DNA of 64,000 bases, from assembly GCF_900457465.1 (NCBI RefSeq), contig NZ_UAUU01000008.1, positions 620,001-684,000 on the forward strand, read 5' to 3'. Positions 1 to 8,757 of this stretch are shown one piece after another. A model generated the notes under the pieces. The model saw nothing but the letters and a program-made list of their open reading frames with translations, was not told the origin of the DNA and did not search any database. The stretch is from Sphingobacterium multivorum (lineage in GTDB: Bacteria; Bacteroidota; Bacteroidia; Sphingobacteriales; Sphingobacteriaceae). Numbering within the stretch: position 1 is the first letter of the stretch; each line of letters starts with the position of its first letter. Made by a program: the position numbers and the translations under genes.

Positions 1-2
1 AT

Positions 3-284
3 ATCAGTGCAGCATTAAGTATTGATTTGATCCGAAACTTATCAAAGTATGCACAGTTGGATATTGATCGTACAGCAATAATGACACGATACGACATCTC
101 TGAACGCGAACTGTCTGTATTGGAATTAATTGCGGAAGGACATACAAATGCGGAAATAGCTGATCAAATTTTTTTGAGCAAAAGGACCGTGGAGGGCCAT
201 CGGCAGCAATTAATTGAAAAAACCGGTTCGAAGAATACGGCGGGACTTGTCCGTTTTGGTTTTCAGAAAAAGTTATTGAGATAG
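3..284 (+). CDS. LuxR/NarL-type DNA-binding protein, C-terminal part (5' end outside window)
   Basis: The frame is open from base 3, so the gene begins before the window; a TTG at 27 is not a convincing start. About 93 residues are visible. The last 65 form a LuxR (GerE) helix-turn-helix: ISERELSVLELIAEGHTNAE, then a recognition helix around LSKRTVEGHRQQL. This is the DNA-binding end of NarL/FixJ response regulators. The receiver domain would lie upstream and is not seen, so the input signal is unknown. A hairpin terminator follows 14 bases after the stop. The domain call is firm; the response-regulator architecture is inferred. Confidence 0.85.
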   Translation: MSAALSIDLIRNLSKYAQLDIDRTAIMTRYDISERELSVLELIAEGHTNAEIADQIFLSKRTVEGHRQQLIEKTGSKNTAGLVRFGFQKKLLR

Positions 285-297
285 GATAGGGTGCAAT

Positions 298-340
298 GAA
301 CCCCGACACTGGAAAAAGAGCGGGGTTCTTCTGTTTTTTT
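298..340 (+). terminator. Rho-independent terminator after LuxR-type gene
   Basis: GAACCCCG at 298-305 pairs perfectly with CGGGGTTC at 321-328, followed by a T-rich run to 340. It sits just after the stop of the LuxR-type gene and also before the stop of the oppositely oriented acidic protein gene. Confidence 0.75.
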
Positions 341-347
341 GTCCACG

Positions 348-737
348 TTATAGGGGTGTTGCATCTAAATCAGAAGGTGTTGTCACCGGTTGCGTAGGCA
401 GCCCTTCCGCATCATTAGCACCCTCGTTTTCATCTCTTTCATCTTCTTCTGGAAATTCATCTTCACCTGCTGAACCAATTTCCTCATCGAAACCGAAATC
501 ATCCTGTCGGGGTATTTCAGGTTCTTCTGCATCAACTGCGAAGTCTAATTCTTCATCCGTTTCCAAATCTTCCTGATCAATTTCGGGTTCCTGATCCGGT
601 GTATTTTCCGGTAGTTCTTCTTCATGCTCTTCCGGAATATCGTTCGGTAGATTTTGGGGGCCTGATTGCGCTACAATCGCTAAAGCGAGGATGGCCATAC
701 CTGGACGGACATCCTGAACTGTACATTTTTTATTCAT
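348..737 (-). CDS. Highly acidic hypothetical protein
   Basis: A 129-residue protein with a short N-terminus (MNKKCTVQDVRPGMAILALA) that is mildly hydrophobic, followed by about 90 residues dominated by Glu and Asp with scattered Pro. It has no Cys beyond residue 5 and no recognisable domain. The composition suggests an intrinsically disordered polyanion; cation, basic-protein or surface binding are all possible and none can be chosen. The hydrophobic stretch (about residues 13-24) is short for a membrane anchor. It lies next to stress-type genes but on the opposite strand. Coding is supported by the absence of stops and consistent composition; function is unknown. Confidence 0.6.
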   Translation of the reverse strand: MNKKCTVQDVRPGMAILALAIVAQSGPQNLPNDIPEEHEEELPENTPDQEPEIDQEDLETDEELDFAVDAEEPEIPRQDDFGFDEEIGSAGEDEFPEEDERDENEGANDAEGLPTQPVTTPSDLDATPL

Positions 738-999
738 ACTGCGTTTAATTTATAATCGTTTGTTGATGAACCACTGTTGTTGACAGATCGTTAACTGTGT
801 TAGTACGCATTGTCATATGATTTGTACGTTAATTATAGCGTTGTTGTTCGCTATCATTTAAATTTTTGAAAAACGTGTTTTTACTTATAAAATGTGGTAT
901 ATGCGTGATTTGCAGGATTTACACAGTTCTGGCGAACGAAAAGAGTTTGAGAGCTGTTTATTTGACGAACCGCTCGTTTGAGCATAAAAACTTAGTATT

Positions 1000-1596
1000 A
1001 TGGCAACAACAACAGCAACAGCAGAAAAAAGTAAAACAAACACAAAATCAGGTAACACAGCAACTTCAAACGCTAATTCAGAAGGAAAAAAAGTACCTGC
1101 CGAAGCGGGGGCAGCGAAGGATCTAGCCGAATTATTTGAGGATGGATTAAAGGATATTTATTGGGCAGAAAAAGCGCTGACGAAAGCACTTCCTAAGATG
1201 GAGAAAAATGCAAGTTCAGAACAATTAAAATCTGCTATTTCTAAACATCTGGCAGAAACGGAAACACATGTGGATCGCCTAGAGCAATGTTTTGAGCTTA
1301 TCGGAGTGAAAGCAAAAGCCGAAAAATGCGAAGCTATGGCGGGGCTACTTGAAGAGGCGGAAAGCCTTATGAAAGAAACAGAAGCTGGATCTGTCCGCGA
1401 TGCAGCAATTATTGCTGCCGCCCAAAAGGTGGAGCATTACGAAATTGCCACGTATGGCACATTGGCGGCTTTTGCGAAAGTGTTAACACATAAGGATGCC
1501 TTAAAATTACTACTTGAAACACTGGGTGAAGAAAAGAAATGTGATGAAGATCTTAGCGCGCTGGCCGATACAAATCTCAATTCAAAAGCTGAATAA
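1000..1596 (+). CDS. DUF892 (YciE/YciF-like) ferritin-like protein
   Basis: A 198-residue protein. Residues 1-40 are a low-complexity Thr/Ala/Lys/Asn-rich tail. From about residue 41 it matches the DUF892 four-helix family: DLAELFEDGLKDIYWAEKAL, then ISKHLAETETHVDRLEQCFE, and a late helix with KVEHYEIATYG. The regularly spaced Glu and His residues (E in DIYWAEKAL, ETETH, EHYE) are those that form the di-metal site in ferritin-like folds. YciE/YciF proteins are stress-induced in enterobacteria. The next genes (small membrane protein, SDR) point to a shared stress role, which is inference. The start at 1000 was chosen because the downstream frame is continuous; a second frame over the 5' end gives only a Gln-rich shadow. 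Confidence 0.88.
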   Translation: MATTTATAEKSKTNTKSGNTATSNANSEGKKVPAEAGAAKDLAELFEDGLKDIYWAEKALTKALPKMEKNASSEQLKSAISKHLAETETHVDRLEQCFELIGVKAKAEKCEAMAGLLEEAESLMKETEAGSVRDAAIIAAAQKVEHYEIATYGTLAAFAKVLTHKDALKLLLETLGEEKKCDEDLSALADTNLNSKAE

Positions 1597-1647
1597 GTGT
1601 ACAATAGACCTAGCGTGAACACTATTAAAAAATCAAAAATTTAAGTT

Positions 1648-1878
1648 ATGGCATTAAATACAGGAAACGAAGGTGAAATCACCAAAAAGATAGAAGATCA
1701 AACTTCTAAACTACCATCCACCGTATTTTTAGGCGCAGCATTGCTGGCGATGGGTGTATCTGCCGCATTAAAATGCATGTCGAACGATAAAAACGCCCTA
1801 TTTGTAGGCCAATGGGCTGCACCGTTCCTTCTATTGGGCATCTATAACAAGATTGTGAAAACTGAAGGACATGATTAA
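1648..1878 (+). CDS. Small two-helix membrane protein, unknown function
   Basis: A 76-residue protein. A polar N-terminus (about 20 residues, KKIEDQTSK) is followed by two hydrophobic segments, about residues 24-41 (STVFLGAALLAMGVSAAL) and 52-66 (VGQWAAPFLLLGIYN), and a short charged tail. It lies 51 bases after the DUF892 gene on the same strand and is followed by a hairpin terminator, so the pair is probably one transcript. I recognise no named family. It is likely an inner-membrane protein of the same stress group. Confidence 0.65.
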   Translation: MALNTGNEGEITKKIEDQTSKLPSTVFLGAALLAMGVSAALKCMSNDKNALFVGQWAAPFLLLGIYNKIVKTEGHD

Positions 1879-1920
1879 CGTGCATTTTTTGTAAAAACAC
1901 ATCTGTAGAATAAATATAAG

Positions 1921-1945
1921 AGGCTCAATTTCATTGGGCCTTTTC
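1921..1945 (+). terminator. Hairpin terminator
   Basis: AGGCTCAAT (1921-1929) pairs with ATTGGGCCT (1933-1941) with one G-T wobble, followed by TTT. It ends the DUF892/membrane-protein transcript before the SDR gene. Confidence 0.6.
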
Positions 1946-1962
1946 CAAAAACGAAAAAAGCT

Positions 1963-2955
1963 ATGAAGTATTCAGATAATATGGGAAGAAGAGCTGCTAT
2001 CGGTAAAATAGGTTCTGGAATCTTGGCATTGAGTATCATTGGAAGTCCCGATCGCTCAGCGGGCCAAACCCAAGACAGACCGGTCAATCCGGTTAAAGAA
2101 TACCCAAAACCGCCGTTCAAGAGCCAGTCTCAACCCTGGCCTGGACTCTGCAGTGAAATGGAGCCCCGGCCGGATCATGGCGAGGATAGTTATAAAGGAT
2201 CAGGAAGGCTCCAAGGGCGCAAAGCATTGATCACCGGGGGCGATTCGGGAATGGGACGTGCAGCAGCTATCGCTTACGCACGAGAAGGGGCCGACGTTGC
2301 CATCAACTATTTGCCCGAGGAAGAGAAAGATGCGAAGGAAGTCATCGCTTTGATAAAAGCGGCGGGCCGAAAGGCAGTCGCTATTCCGGGAGATCTCCGT
2401 AAAGAAGAGTTTTGTATTCGGCTGATTGAGGACGCCGTACTTCAACTCGGCGGTCTGGATATTTTGGTCAGCAACGCGGCGCGGCAGCAGACAAAACTAT
2501 CGATATTGGATATCACCACTGCGGAATTTGATGCCACGATGAAAACCAATATTTATGCACCTTTCTGGCTTATTAAGGCAGCCTTGCCTCATCTTAAACC
2601 TGGAGCTGTAATTATCGGTACAACATCGGTACAGGCCGCAGACCCCTCGGAAGATTTGTATGACTACGCACAGACAAAAGCTGCGACCACCAACTATATT
2701 CGGTCATTGGCCAAGCAGCTTGGTCCAAAGGGCATACGGGTCAATGGCGTGGCTCCCGGTCCAATTTGGACTGCACTACAGGTGAGTGGTGGTGCTACGC
2801 AGGAAAAGCTGGTGAATTTCGGAGGTGATACCCCCATGGGACGTCCGGGGCAACCCGCCGAACTTGCTTCAATCTATGTGCAATTGGCTGCGGCAGACGC
2901 AAGTTATGCGAACGGACAAATTTATGGGGCCGCGGGCGGCGGTGGACAGCCCTAA
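1963..2955 (+). CDS. SDR family oxidoreductase with Tat-like N-terminus
   Basis: A 330-residue short-chain dehydrogenase with an N-terminal extension. Residues 7-35 (GRRAAIGKIGSGILALSIIG) resemble a twin-arginine signal: two Arg, then a weakly hydrophobic stretch. The Rossmann domain starts near residue 90 with TGGDSGMGRAAA for NAD(P) binding, then SNAARQ, the catalytic Ser in the TTSVQ segment, and YxxxK (YAQTK). The closest family is the extended SDRs around YghA and general stress protein 39. Its substrate cannot be read from sequence. The presence of a Tat-like leader on a cofactor enzyme fits export in the folded state, but the match is imperfect because there is no SRRxFLK core. A strong bidirectional terminator follows. 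Confidence 0.88.
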   Translation: MKYSDNMGRRAAIGKIGSGILALSIIGSPDRSAGQTQDRPVNPVKEYPKPPFKSQSQPWPGLCSEMEPRPDHGEDSYKGSGRLQGRKALITGGDSGMGRAAAIAYAREGADVAINYLPEEEKDAKEVIALIKAAGRKAVAIPGDLRKEEFCIRLIEDAVLQLGGLDILVSNAARQQTKLSILDITTAEFDATMKTNIYAPFWLIKAALPHLKPGAVIIGTTSVQAADPSEDLYDYAQTKAATTNYIRSLAKQLGPKGIRVNGVAPGPIWTALQVSGGATQEKLVNFGGDTPMGRPGQPAELASIYVQLAAADASYANGQIYGAAGGGGQP

Positions 2956-2972
2956 AAATTAGCGATTACAGC

Positions 2973-3013
2973 ATGACAAAAAAAATCCCCTTCAAGGGGA
3001 TTTTTTTTGTCAT
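2973..3013. terminator. Bidirectional terminator, near-perfect 41-base palindrome
   Basis: Two 20-base arms (2973-2992 and 2994-3013) are exactly complementary around one base. The core is ATCCCCTT/AAGGGGAT, flanked by an A8 run on one side and a T8 run on the other, so it can terminate both the SDR gene and the convergent iron-permease-like gene. Confidence 0.85.
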
Positions 3014-3027
3014 CAATAAGCTGAATA

Positions 3028-3517
3028 CTAGTCCGTCGTGTTCGGATTTTTGTCTGCTGAGCGGTTGTGTTTTCTTTTTGAACCTTTACTTTATAATCAT
3101 GGTTTTCCTTTGCGGCATCTATAGAGTGTGTGCAGGTGAGATCCCTTTCTTCCAGAGCGAGCTTCGCCACGTGCGCATAAAACTTAGCGAGCTGATCCAA
3201 TTCCTCTTCACTTAAGTCTTCCAGATTGACCATTCGGTTGCTGGTGCCTTCATGGGACGCTATCAGTTCATTGAGTTTCAGGTGGATTGCTTTGGAATCC
3301 TTGTTTTGGATTTTTGAATGAGAAATACCATTAGAAAAGTAACAATGGTCGTACCTGTATTGATGACCAGTTGCCAGGTTTCAGAATAATTGAATATGGG
3401 GCCGCTCACGGCCCAGATGATCACCGTCGAAGTTGCGATAATAAATGCGGCTGAACTACCGGTGGCATGCGTTGCCCAGTTTGAGAATCGTTCAAACAAG
3501 TTTTTCTTTTTTCTCAT
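3028..3517 (-). pseudogene. Low-affinity iron permease-like membrane protein, frameshifted
   Basis: Two frames together make one protein. The first part, from ATG at 3517 (MRKKKNLFERFSNWATHATG), has two hydrophobic helices and ends MVFLIQKS before shifting. The second part continues KAIHLKLNELIASHEGTSNR, then NLEDLSEEELDQLAKFY. This order (two TM helices, INTGTTIVTFLMVFLIQ, then AIHLKLNEL) is typical of short bacterial proteins of the low-affinity iron permease family. The break is at an A5 run near 3310, consistent with one missing base. A second A5 run near 3050 probably needs correction too: in that frame the protein would stop at 3028, just before the terminator, rather than reading through it. 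Iron transport is a family label, not shown here. Confidence 0.65.
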
Positions 3518-3585
3518 GACACAAATTTTTTTAAGGACCTTCAACTAAGTGGATTTGTTTTCTTGTTGATAAAATCGCAGATGAC

Positions 3586-4359
3586 TTATATGATTTGTCT
3601 CAAAGGTTTAACCTGTGTATGCACGATGGAAGTGCGTAGTGGTTGAGATAGGATATAAGCTATGGTACGCGCGATATCTTCGGCATAGAGCATTTCTAAA
3701 TGATCAATTTTTTCCTGCTGCTCCTCCGGTGAAAAAGGTTGCATATCTGTTCCAACTGATCCAGGTTCAACAAGCGACACCTGGATACCCTTGGGATTGG
3801 CTTCCTTCCGTAACGATTCTGTAAATGCTTGAATACCTCCTTTCGAGCAGACATAGACAGAACTCTGCGCTTCGCGTACATCTGCACTCATTGATCCGAC
3901 ATTGAGGATATGTCCTGTTCCGCGGGGTTCCATCCGTAACAACGCGGCTTGGGTACAAGCCAAATAGGCCAGCACATTCGTGCGAAGGAGGTAGGCCTGA
4001 TCCGAATAACTTCCGTCCTTAACCGACTGAAAGGCTATAGCCGCATTATTGATGAGAATATCCAAACGATCATATTGTTCGTCAAATGTCCTGAAGAGCA
4101 TGTGTATGCCTTCTTCGGTCGCCAGATCTACTACAATCCCTTCCATCTTACCTGTGCATTCCAATTGATTAAAATCACGGAGCGTATCGTCCAACTGGTT
4201 TTGATGATGGCCGCAAATTAAAATATCGTTACCCATCGCGGCTAAAAGTAGGGCGGTCGCCCGGCCAATCCCGGTGGTGCCGCCAGTAATAATTATTTTC
4301 TTATTTTTTACCCAACTCGGTAAAATGGAGTTGACGTAATCCTTCGCATTTATTTTCAT
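3586..4359 (-). CDS. SDR family oxidoreductase
   Basis: About 257 residues from the ATG at 4359; an earlier in-frame ATG at 4392 adds 11 residues that do not fit the family. The cofactor motif TGGTTGIGRAT lies near residue 25, NNAAI near 100, and the catalytic Ser and YxxxK are in SSVYVCSKGG. The segment VEPGSVGTDMQPF is the usual loop after the active site. The substrate is unknown. It is a classical, cytosolic SDR. It lies alone on this strand between the iron-permease-like gene and the divergent FAD/Rieske gene. Confidence 0.85.
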   Translation of the reverse strand: MKINAKDYVNSILPSWVKNKKIIITGGTTGIGRATALLLAAMGNDILICGHHQNQLDDTLRDFNQLECTGKMEGIVVDLATEEGIHMLFRTFDEQYDRLDILINNAAIAFQSVKDGSYSDQAYLLRTNVLAYLACTQAALLRMEPRGTGHILNVGSMSADVREAQSSVYVCSKGGIQAFTESLRKEANPKGIQVSLVEPGSVGTDMQPFSPEEQQEKIDHLEMLYAEDIARTIAYILSQPLRTSIVHTQVKPLRQII

Positions 4360-4571
4360 AATGTATATCGTGTTAAAGGTGCAATGAAGCACTTCGTTAT
4401 TTCATGAAGGAACAGCCTATTTTATACATTGGTTTGGGGGCGCAAAGGAAGACGTACTTCTTCTTTTTTTTACGTATTTAACCGCTAAAACGAAAGTGGA
4501 ATAGCATGGTTCTTATCTTGGACGTGTTGTATTTGCAATAAAGCAAAGACTGATTCTTTGAATTTAATATA

Positions 4572-6092
4572 ATGACTATGAAGCGTGACGGAACGAACAA
4601 GAGCTTTTGGCAGGATGTTGACATTGAAAATTTTTCGACTGACCCTGCCATTTTAGATTTCCATACCATTGTTGTGGGGGCGGGTATAACTGGTGTAACA
4701 TTGGCCAAGGAACTTCAGAATAGAGGCATAAAATGCCTACTGTTGGACAAGGAGAATCCAGGGTTTGGCACAACCGGAGGAACCACCGCCCATATCAATA
4801 ACTTTTATGACGCTTCTTACAATGAGATTATTGAAAATTTTGGAAAGGATCCCGCTCAGCTGCTTCTGAATGCGACGCTTGAGGTCTTAGATTATATAAA
4901 AGATAACATTTCCAAATATTCCATACAGTGTGCATATTCGACATGTGACTTTTTTCTCTTTAGCGCAGAATCTGGACAGAACGAGCAGCTTGAGCAAATT
5001 TACGCGGCCCATCAGCAATTGGGATTGCCTACCCATTATGTCGAAACCATACCTTTTGATATACCTTTCGAAAAAGCAATATGCATTGAGGGACAAGCAC
5101 AATTTCATCCCATGAGATATATTGCGGGCATGATCGAAGCCTATCGTCGTGAGGGCGGCGAAATACTGACGGGTCGAGGAATTGAAACCTATAGCAATGA
5201 AGATGGAAGGGTCAAATTGAAGCTGAGTGGAAAAGAGGTTTATACGGCAAAGAATATCATTTGGGCTACCCATGTGCCACCAGGCAAAAACAGATTCAAT
5301 TTTTTACTGGCACCTTATCGAAGTTACGTCCTGACGTTAAAGCTTCATGGGGAACCTGAAGCATTGGGACAAGCTGCGGATCTGTATGATCCCTACCACT
5401 ATTTTAGGTATCATCGATCTGATAAAGAACATTACCTTATCGTGGGTGGTTTTGATCATAAAACTGGCGACGACCAACAAACAGAGCAACATTTTGCCGA
5501 CCTAAAACTTTGGGTTGATCAGCATTTCGACTATGATGAACTTACTGCAAGTTGGTCGTCGCAATATTATGATTCAGCCGATGGCTTACCCTTTATCGGC
5601 AGTATGCCAAATGAAAATAATGTGTATATAGCCACCGGTTATGGCGGTAATGGAATGACATTTGGATCAATGGCGTCACTTGTGATCCCTGACTTATTGG
5701 AAGGAAAGGAGAATCCGCTGGCTGAACTGCTGTCACCAAGCCGCATCAAACCTGTTGCGAGCGCACAGCAGGTATTATCGGAAGGTGTCAATGCTGCAAA
5801 ACATTTTATCATGGACAAATTTTCGGCTGAATCGCTGAAGGAGGTCGAAAGCTTACAGCCAGCGGAAGGTAAAATTGTTCACTATAGGGAGAGAAAACTG
5901 GCTATTTGTCGGGATATGGAAGGGGAGTTGCATGCTGTAAACTCAGTCTGTCCGCATATGGGGTGTACAGTAAGCTGGAACCCATCCGAAATGTCCTGGG
6001 ACTGTCCTTGTCATGGTTCACGGTTCGGAATGAATGGAAAGCTTTTGAATGGTCCTGCTAGTGTAGATCTTGGTCGTGTCAATTTTGATTAG
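4572..6092 (+). CDS. FAD-dependent oxidoreductase (DAO family) with C-terminal Rieske [2Fe-2S] domain
   Basis: A 506-residue two-domain flavoprotein. Residues about 31-60 hold the FAD dinucleotide fold (VVGAGITGVTLAKEL, then LLDKEN). GTTGGTTAHINNF follows at about 67, and the DAO family's late motif is in GYGGNGMTFGSMASL near 358. From about 420 to the end lies a Rieske domain with CPHMGC and CPCHGSRF supplying the two Cys and two His ligands. The same architecture occurs in YhfW-like and glycine-oxidase-like proteins of unknown substrate. The domain order suggests that electrons move between flavin and cluster in one chain. The gene has its own upstream region and ends 24 bases before a convergent AraC gene. 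Confidence 0.9.
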   Translation: MTMKRDGTNKSFWQDVDIENFSTDPAILDFHTIVVGAGITGVTLAKELQNRGIKCLLLDKENPGFGTTGGTTAHINNFYDASYNEIIENFGKDPAQLLLNATLEVLDYIKDNISKYSIQCAYSTCDFFLFSAESGQNEQLEQIYAAHQQLGLPTHYVETIPFDIPFEKAICIEGQAQFHPMRYIAGMIEAYRREGGEILTGRGIETYSNEDGRVKLKLSGKEVYTAKNIIWATHVPPGKNRFNFLLAPYRSYVLTLKLHGEPEALGQAADLYDPYHYFRYHRSDKEHYLIVGGFDHKTGDDQQTEQHFADLKLWVDQHFDYDELTASWSSQYYDSADGLPFIGSMPNENNVYIATGYGGNGMTFGSMASLVIPDLLEGKENPLAELLSPSRIKPVASAQQVLSEGVNAAKHFIMDKFSAESLKEVESLQPAEGKIVHYRERKLAICRDMEGELHAVNSVCPHMGCTVSWNPSEMSWDCPCHGSRFGMNGKLLNGPASVDLGRVNFD

Positions 6093-6115
6093 TGCAACTT
6101 TGTTTTGACGCTTTT

Positions 6116-6995
6116 CTAACATATCTGGGACTTATATTGGCTTGGCGTGATCCCTTTAATTGATTTGAAAATTTTATTGAAGTTTGAAAGGCTGTTGAAG
6201 CCACAGGCATAAGCAATGTGTGTGATTTGATGCTTGTTTTCGACAATCAATCTACAGGATTCACTGATGCGAACCTCATTGACAAATTGGACGAAGGTTT
6301 TCTGCGTACGGGATTTGAAATAACGGCAAAAGGAGTGTTTTGACATATTAGCGAGCTGCGCAACTTGATCCAATTGAATTTCTCCGGTATAGTTGTTAAA
6401 TACGAATTTAAAGATGCTGTCAATTTTTGCTATTGTCAATAGGGCTATAGTTGTGGGTGTATCCAGCGCTGGAAATGTAATCAAATTCATCTGTCGATAA
6501 CATCAATTCGATAATCTCTAGTAACAAAATAGTTTTTTCAAAGCCATAATCCAGCTGTACGATCTTTTTTAGCTTTACCTTCAATTGTTCCTTTGTTGCG
6601 CCACGGAATAGGAGACCGCGTTTGGAGACTGAAAAGAAGGTTTCGACTTTGTGTGTTTGAAAGAAATGCCCTAAAAGTTTAATCATTAATTTAGGTTCTA
6701 TATACAAGGCTAAAGAACGGGAAGTTTTTGTCTCCGCAATGGTAGAGCCTGCGCAATTTATAGTGTTATTGTGCCAGACATGTGGCAGATCAGATCCTAC
6801 AAAAGTAAGTTCATCGGAAACAAAGTTACTCACATTGTCGCCAATAATCCGCTTTCCCTCACTTTCCACAATATAGGTCATCTGGCAGGCGCTATGAAAA
6901 TGAAATTCGGTTGAGAAGAATGGGCGTTGCACATCTTTGGTCGCAAAAGTGGTGATAGCTGCACCTTCCAAAATTTTGGCGAAAACAGGTTTCAT
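6116..6995 (-). pseudogene. AraC family transcriptional regulator, single frameshift
   Basis: The N-terminal part from ATG at 6995 is a cupin-like sensor (STEFHFHSACQMTYIVESEG, then LPHVWHNN). The C-terminal part, in another frame, is an AraC DNA-binding domain: FNNYTGEIQLDQVAQLANMS, HSFCRYFKSRTQKTF, then IAYACGFNSLSNFNKIFK. They join at NSK/IDSIFKFV near 6425, where an A5 run seems one base too long. Joined, the protein is about 290 residues, normal for the family. It is divergent from the fucose locus that starts at 7182, so it is a plausible regulator of that locus; this is inferred from position only. Confidence 0.8.
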
Positions 6996-7181
6996 GTGTT
7001 TGGTTATTTTTAAATTAAGAACAGGCAATATAGCCTATTTTGCCTTAAAAATAAGTAAACATGTGTAAAATTGTTAATATAGTGGGAGAAATGAGCAATC
7101 TAGCAGTAGTCTCCGTCCTGCTAAGCGCGTAATTTAGTAGTACTATACAACTACGTATAATTATACAATAACGCAGAACTT

Positions 7182-7611
7182 ATGTATCCTAAATTGTATC
7201 CTTACATCCTTGTGATCGTCTTGGTCGTACTCTGTACAACAGCCTTCCGGTCTACAGAGAGCAGTCGCTCCGTGACTCGCTATGCATCCATAACAGGATT
7301 GAAAGCCGAGAAAGTAGCGTATTATAAAAAGCTTCATGCCAAAGTTTGGCCCACAGTACTTCGAAAGATCAAGGCATGTCATATCCGCAATTATTCTATT
7401 TTTTTGAAGGAGATAGATGGTCAATTTTTTCTTTTTCAGCTATTTTGAATATGCAGGACAAAATATCAAGCTTGATATGCAAAAAATGGCTTCCGATCCA
7501 GAGACACAGCGCTGGTGGAAGGAAACGGATCCTTGTCAGCAACCCTTATCCGATGCACAGGAGAAAGGGGAGATTTGGTCTGGTATGACGGAGGTATTCC
7601 ATACGGACTAA
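7182..7611 (+). pseudogene. L-rhamnose/L-fucose mutarotase (RhaM-like, DUF718) with signal peptide, single frameshift
   Basis: Joined frames give about 142 residues. An N-terminal hydrophobic helix (LYPYILVIVLVVLCTTAF) looks like a signal or anchor. Then come the mutarotase segments: LKAEKVAYYKKLHAKVWPTV, LRKIKACHIRNYSIFL, FEYAGQNIKLDMQKMASDP and TQRWWKETDPCQQPL. The catalytic His in KLHAKVWP and the late WWKETDPCQ are conserved in the family, which interconverts alpha and beta anomers of 6-deoxy sugars. The frame breaks near 7433 in a T5 run, with one extra base. The signal sequence suggests action outside the cytoplasm, next to the fucosidase. Confidence 0.78.
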
Positions 7612-7657
7612 AGAAAAGAAAATTAATAAACGCAGTAATAACCAATAGAATGTAACC

Positions 7658-8709
7658 ATGAGAAAAAAAAATATTATTTAGTTTGGCACTCGCTGTTTTA
7701 GGTATACATGTCGGTGCTCAAACAAAGGCTATTGTACCTGTTCCATCGGTACGGCCCAATGCATATCAGCGGGCGCAGATTGACCAAAAATATGGCATGT
7801 TCGTTCATTTTGGCATGAATACATTTCATGATCAGGAGTGGACAGACGGATCTAAACCCGCCAGCACATATGCTCCATCAGCAATTGAGGTTAAACAATG
7901 GGTTTCGACAGCAAAGGAAGCCGGGATGAAGTACATGATTTTGGTAACGAAACACCACGAGGGTTTTTGTTTATGGGATAGCAAGTATACGGATTATGAT
8001 TGTAGCGAACTCTTCGAACGCAACAAATGTTGTACTGGAGCTGGCTAAAGAATGCGCCAAACAGGGAATGCGCCTCGGCTTGTATTATTCTTTATGGGAC
8101 CGAAAGCAGAACCCCAATGTTAAAGACAGGTCTGCAGATGCAGCCTATTAATCAATATATGTTGAACCAGCTCAATGAGCTGGTGGATATGACCAAAAAG
8201 TATACGGATATCGTTGAGCTTTGGCTGGATGGAGGCTGGGAAAAAGAGAATTATCGATGGCCCACGCAGGAGATCTATAATTTAATCAAGGAAAAAGGTT
8301 CCTGGATGTCAAATTGGTATAAACTGGAGCATCGGATCGCCTGAGAATACGGACAAACACATTGTTTTGCCGAAAGACCAGCAGAATTATTACCCAATAC
8401 GTTATTTTCCAAGTGACTTTAGGCTAGGCGACCCATATCTTCCCGGTCGATCCTGACCCTAAGCTTTTTATGGCACAGGGGAACACTTACTATATGCCTT
8501 TTGAGACAACAGTGGTACTTGGAGAACGCTGGTTCTATAACACGACAGACAAGAAGTATAAGTCTTTGGAAGAGCTTGCGGGGATTTATCAGACCGCAAC
8601 TGCGCAAGACAATATCCTGATCTTAAACGTTGGTCCCAATCGAATGGGGCGCATAAAGGATTCGGATGTTGACATTTTACGCAAATTAAAAGAGAAATTA
8701 AAGTTATAA
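7658..8709 (+). pseudogene. Alpha-L-fucosidase (GH29-like), at least four frameshifts
   Basis: The start at 7658 (MRKK) hits a stop after a poly-A run; correcting that run yields a signal peptide (ILFSLALAVLGIHVGAQ) and a GH29 N-terminus: QKYGMFVHFGMNTFHDQEW, then YMILVTKHHEGFCLWDS. Further pieces, each in another frame, are LELAKECAKQGMRLGLYYSL, the segment DIVELWLDGGW that carries the nucleophile Asp, and NILILNVGPNRMGRI near the end. Breaks are near 7670, 8001, 8150 and 8330-8450. Joined length is about 350 residues, shorter than many GH29 enzymes, so some sequence may be lost. It would release L-fucose from glycans in the periplasm or at the surface. Confidence 0.8.
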
Positions 8710-8757
8710 TTCAAAATAGATTAACCTAAATACTAAAAATAAGCACGTTAAGATTTT

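Noticed and set aside
866..1126. Open frame with a Gln run (QQQQQQQ)
   Set aside because: It overlaps the DUF892 start in another frame; the Gln run comes from the ACA/GCA-rich Thr/Ala tail of the real gene.
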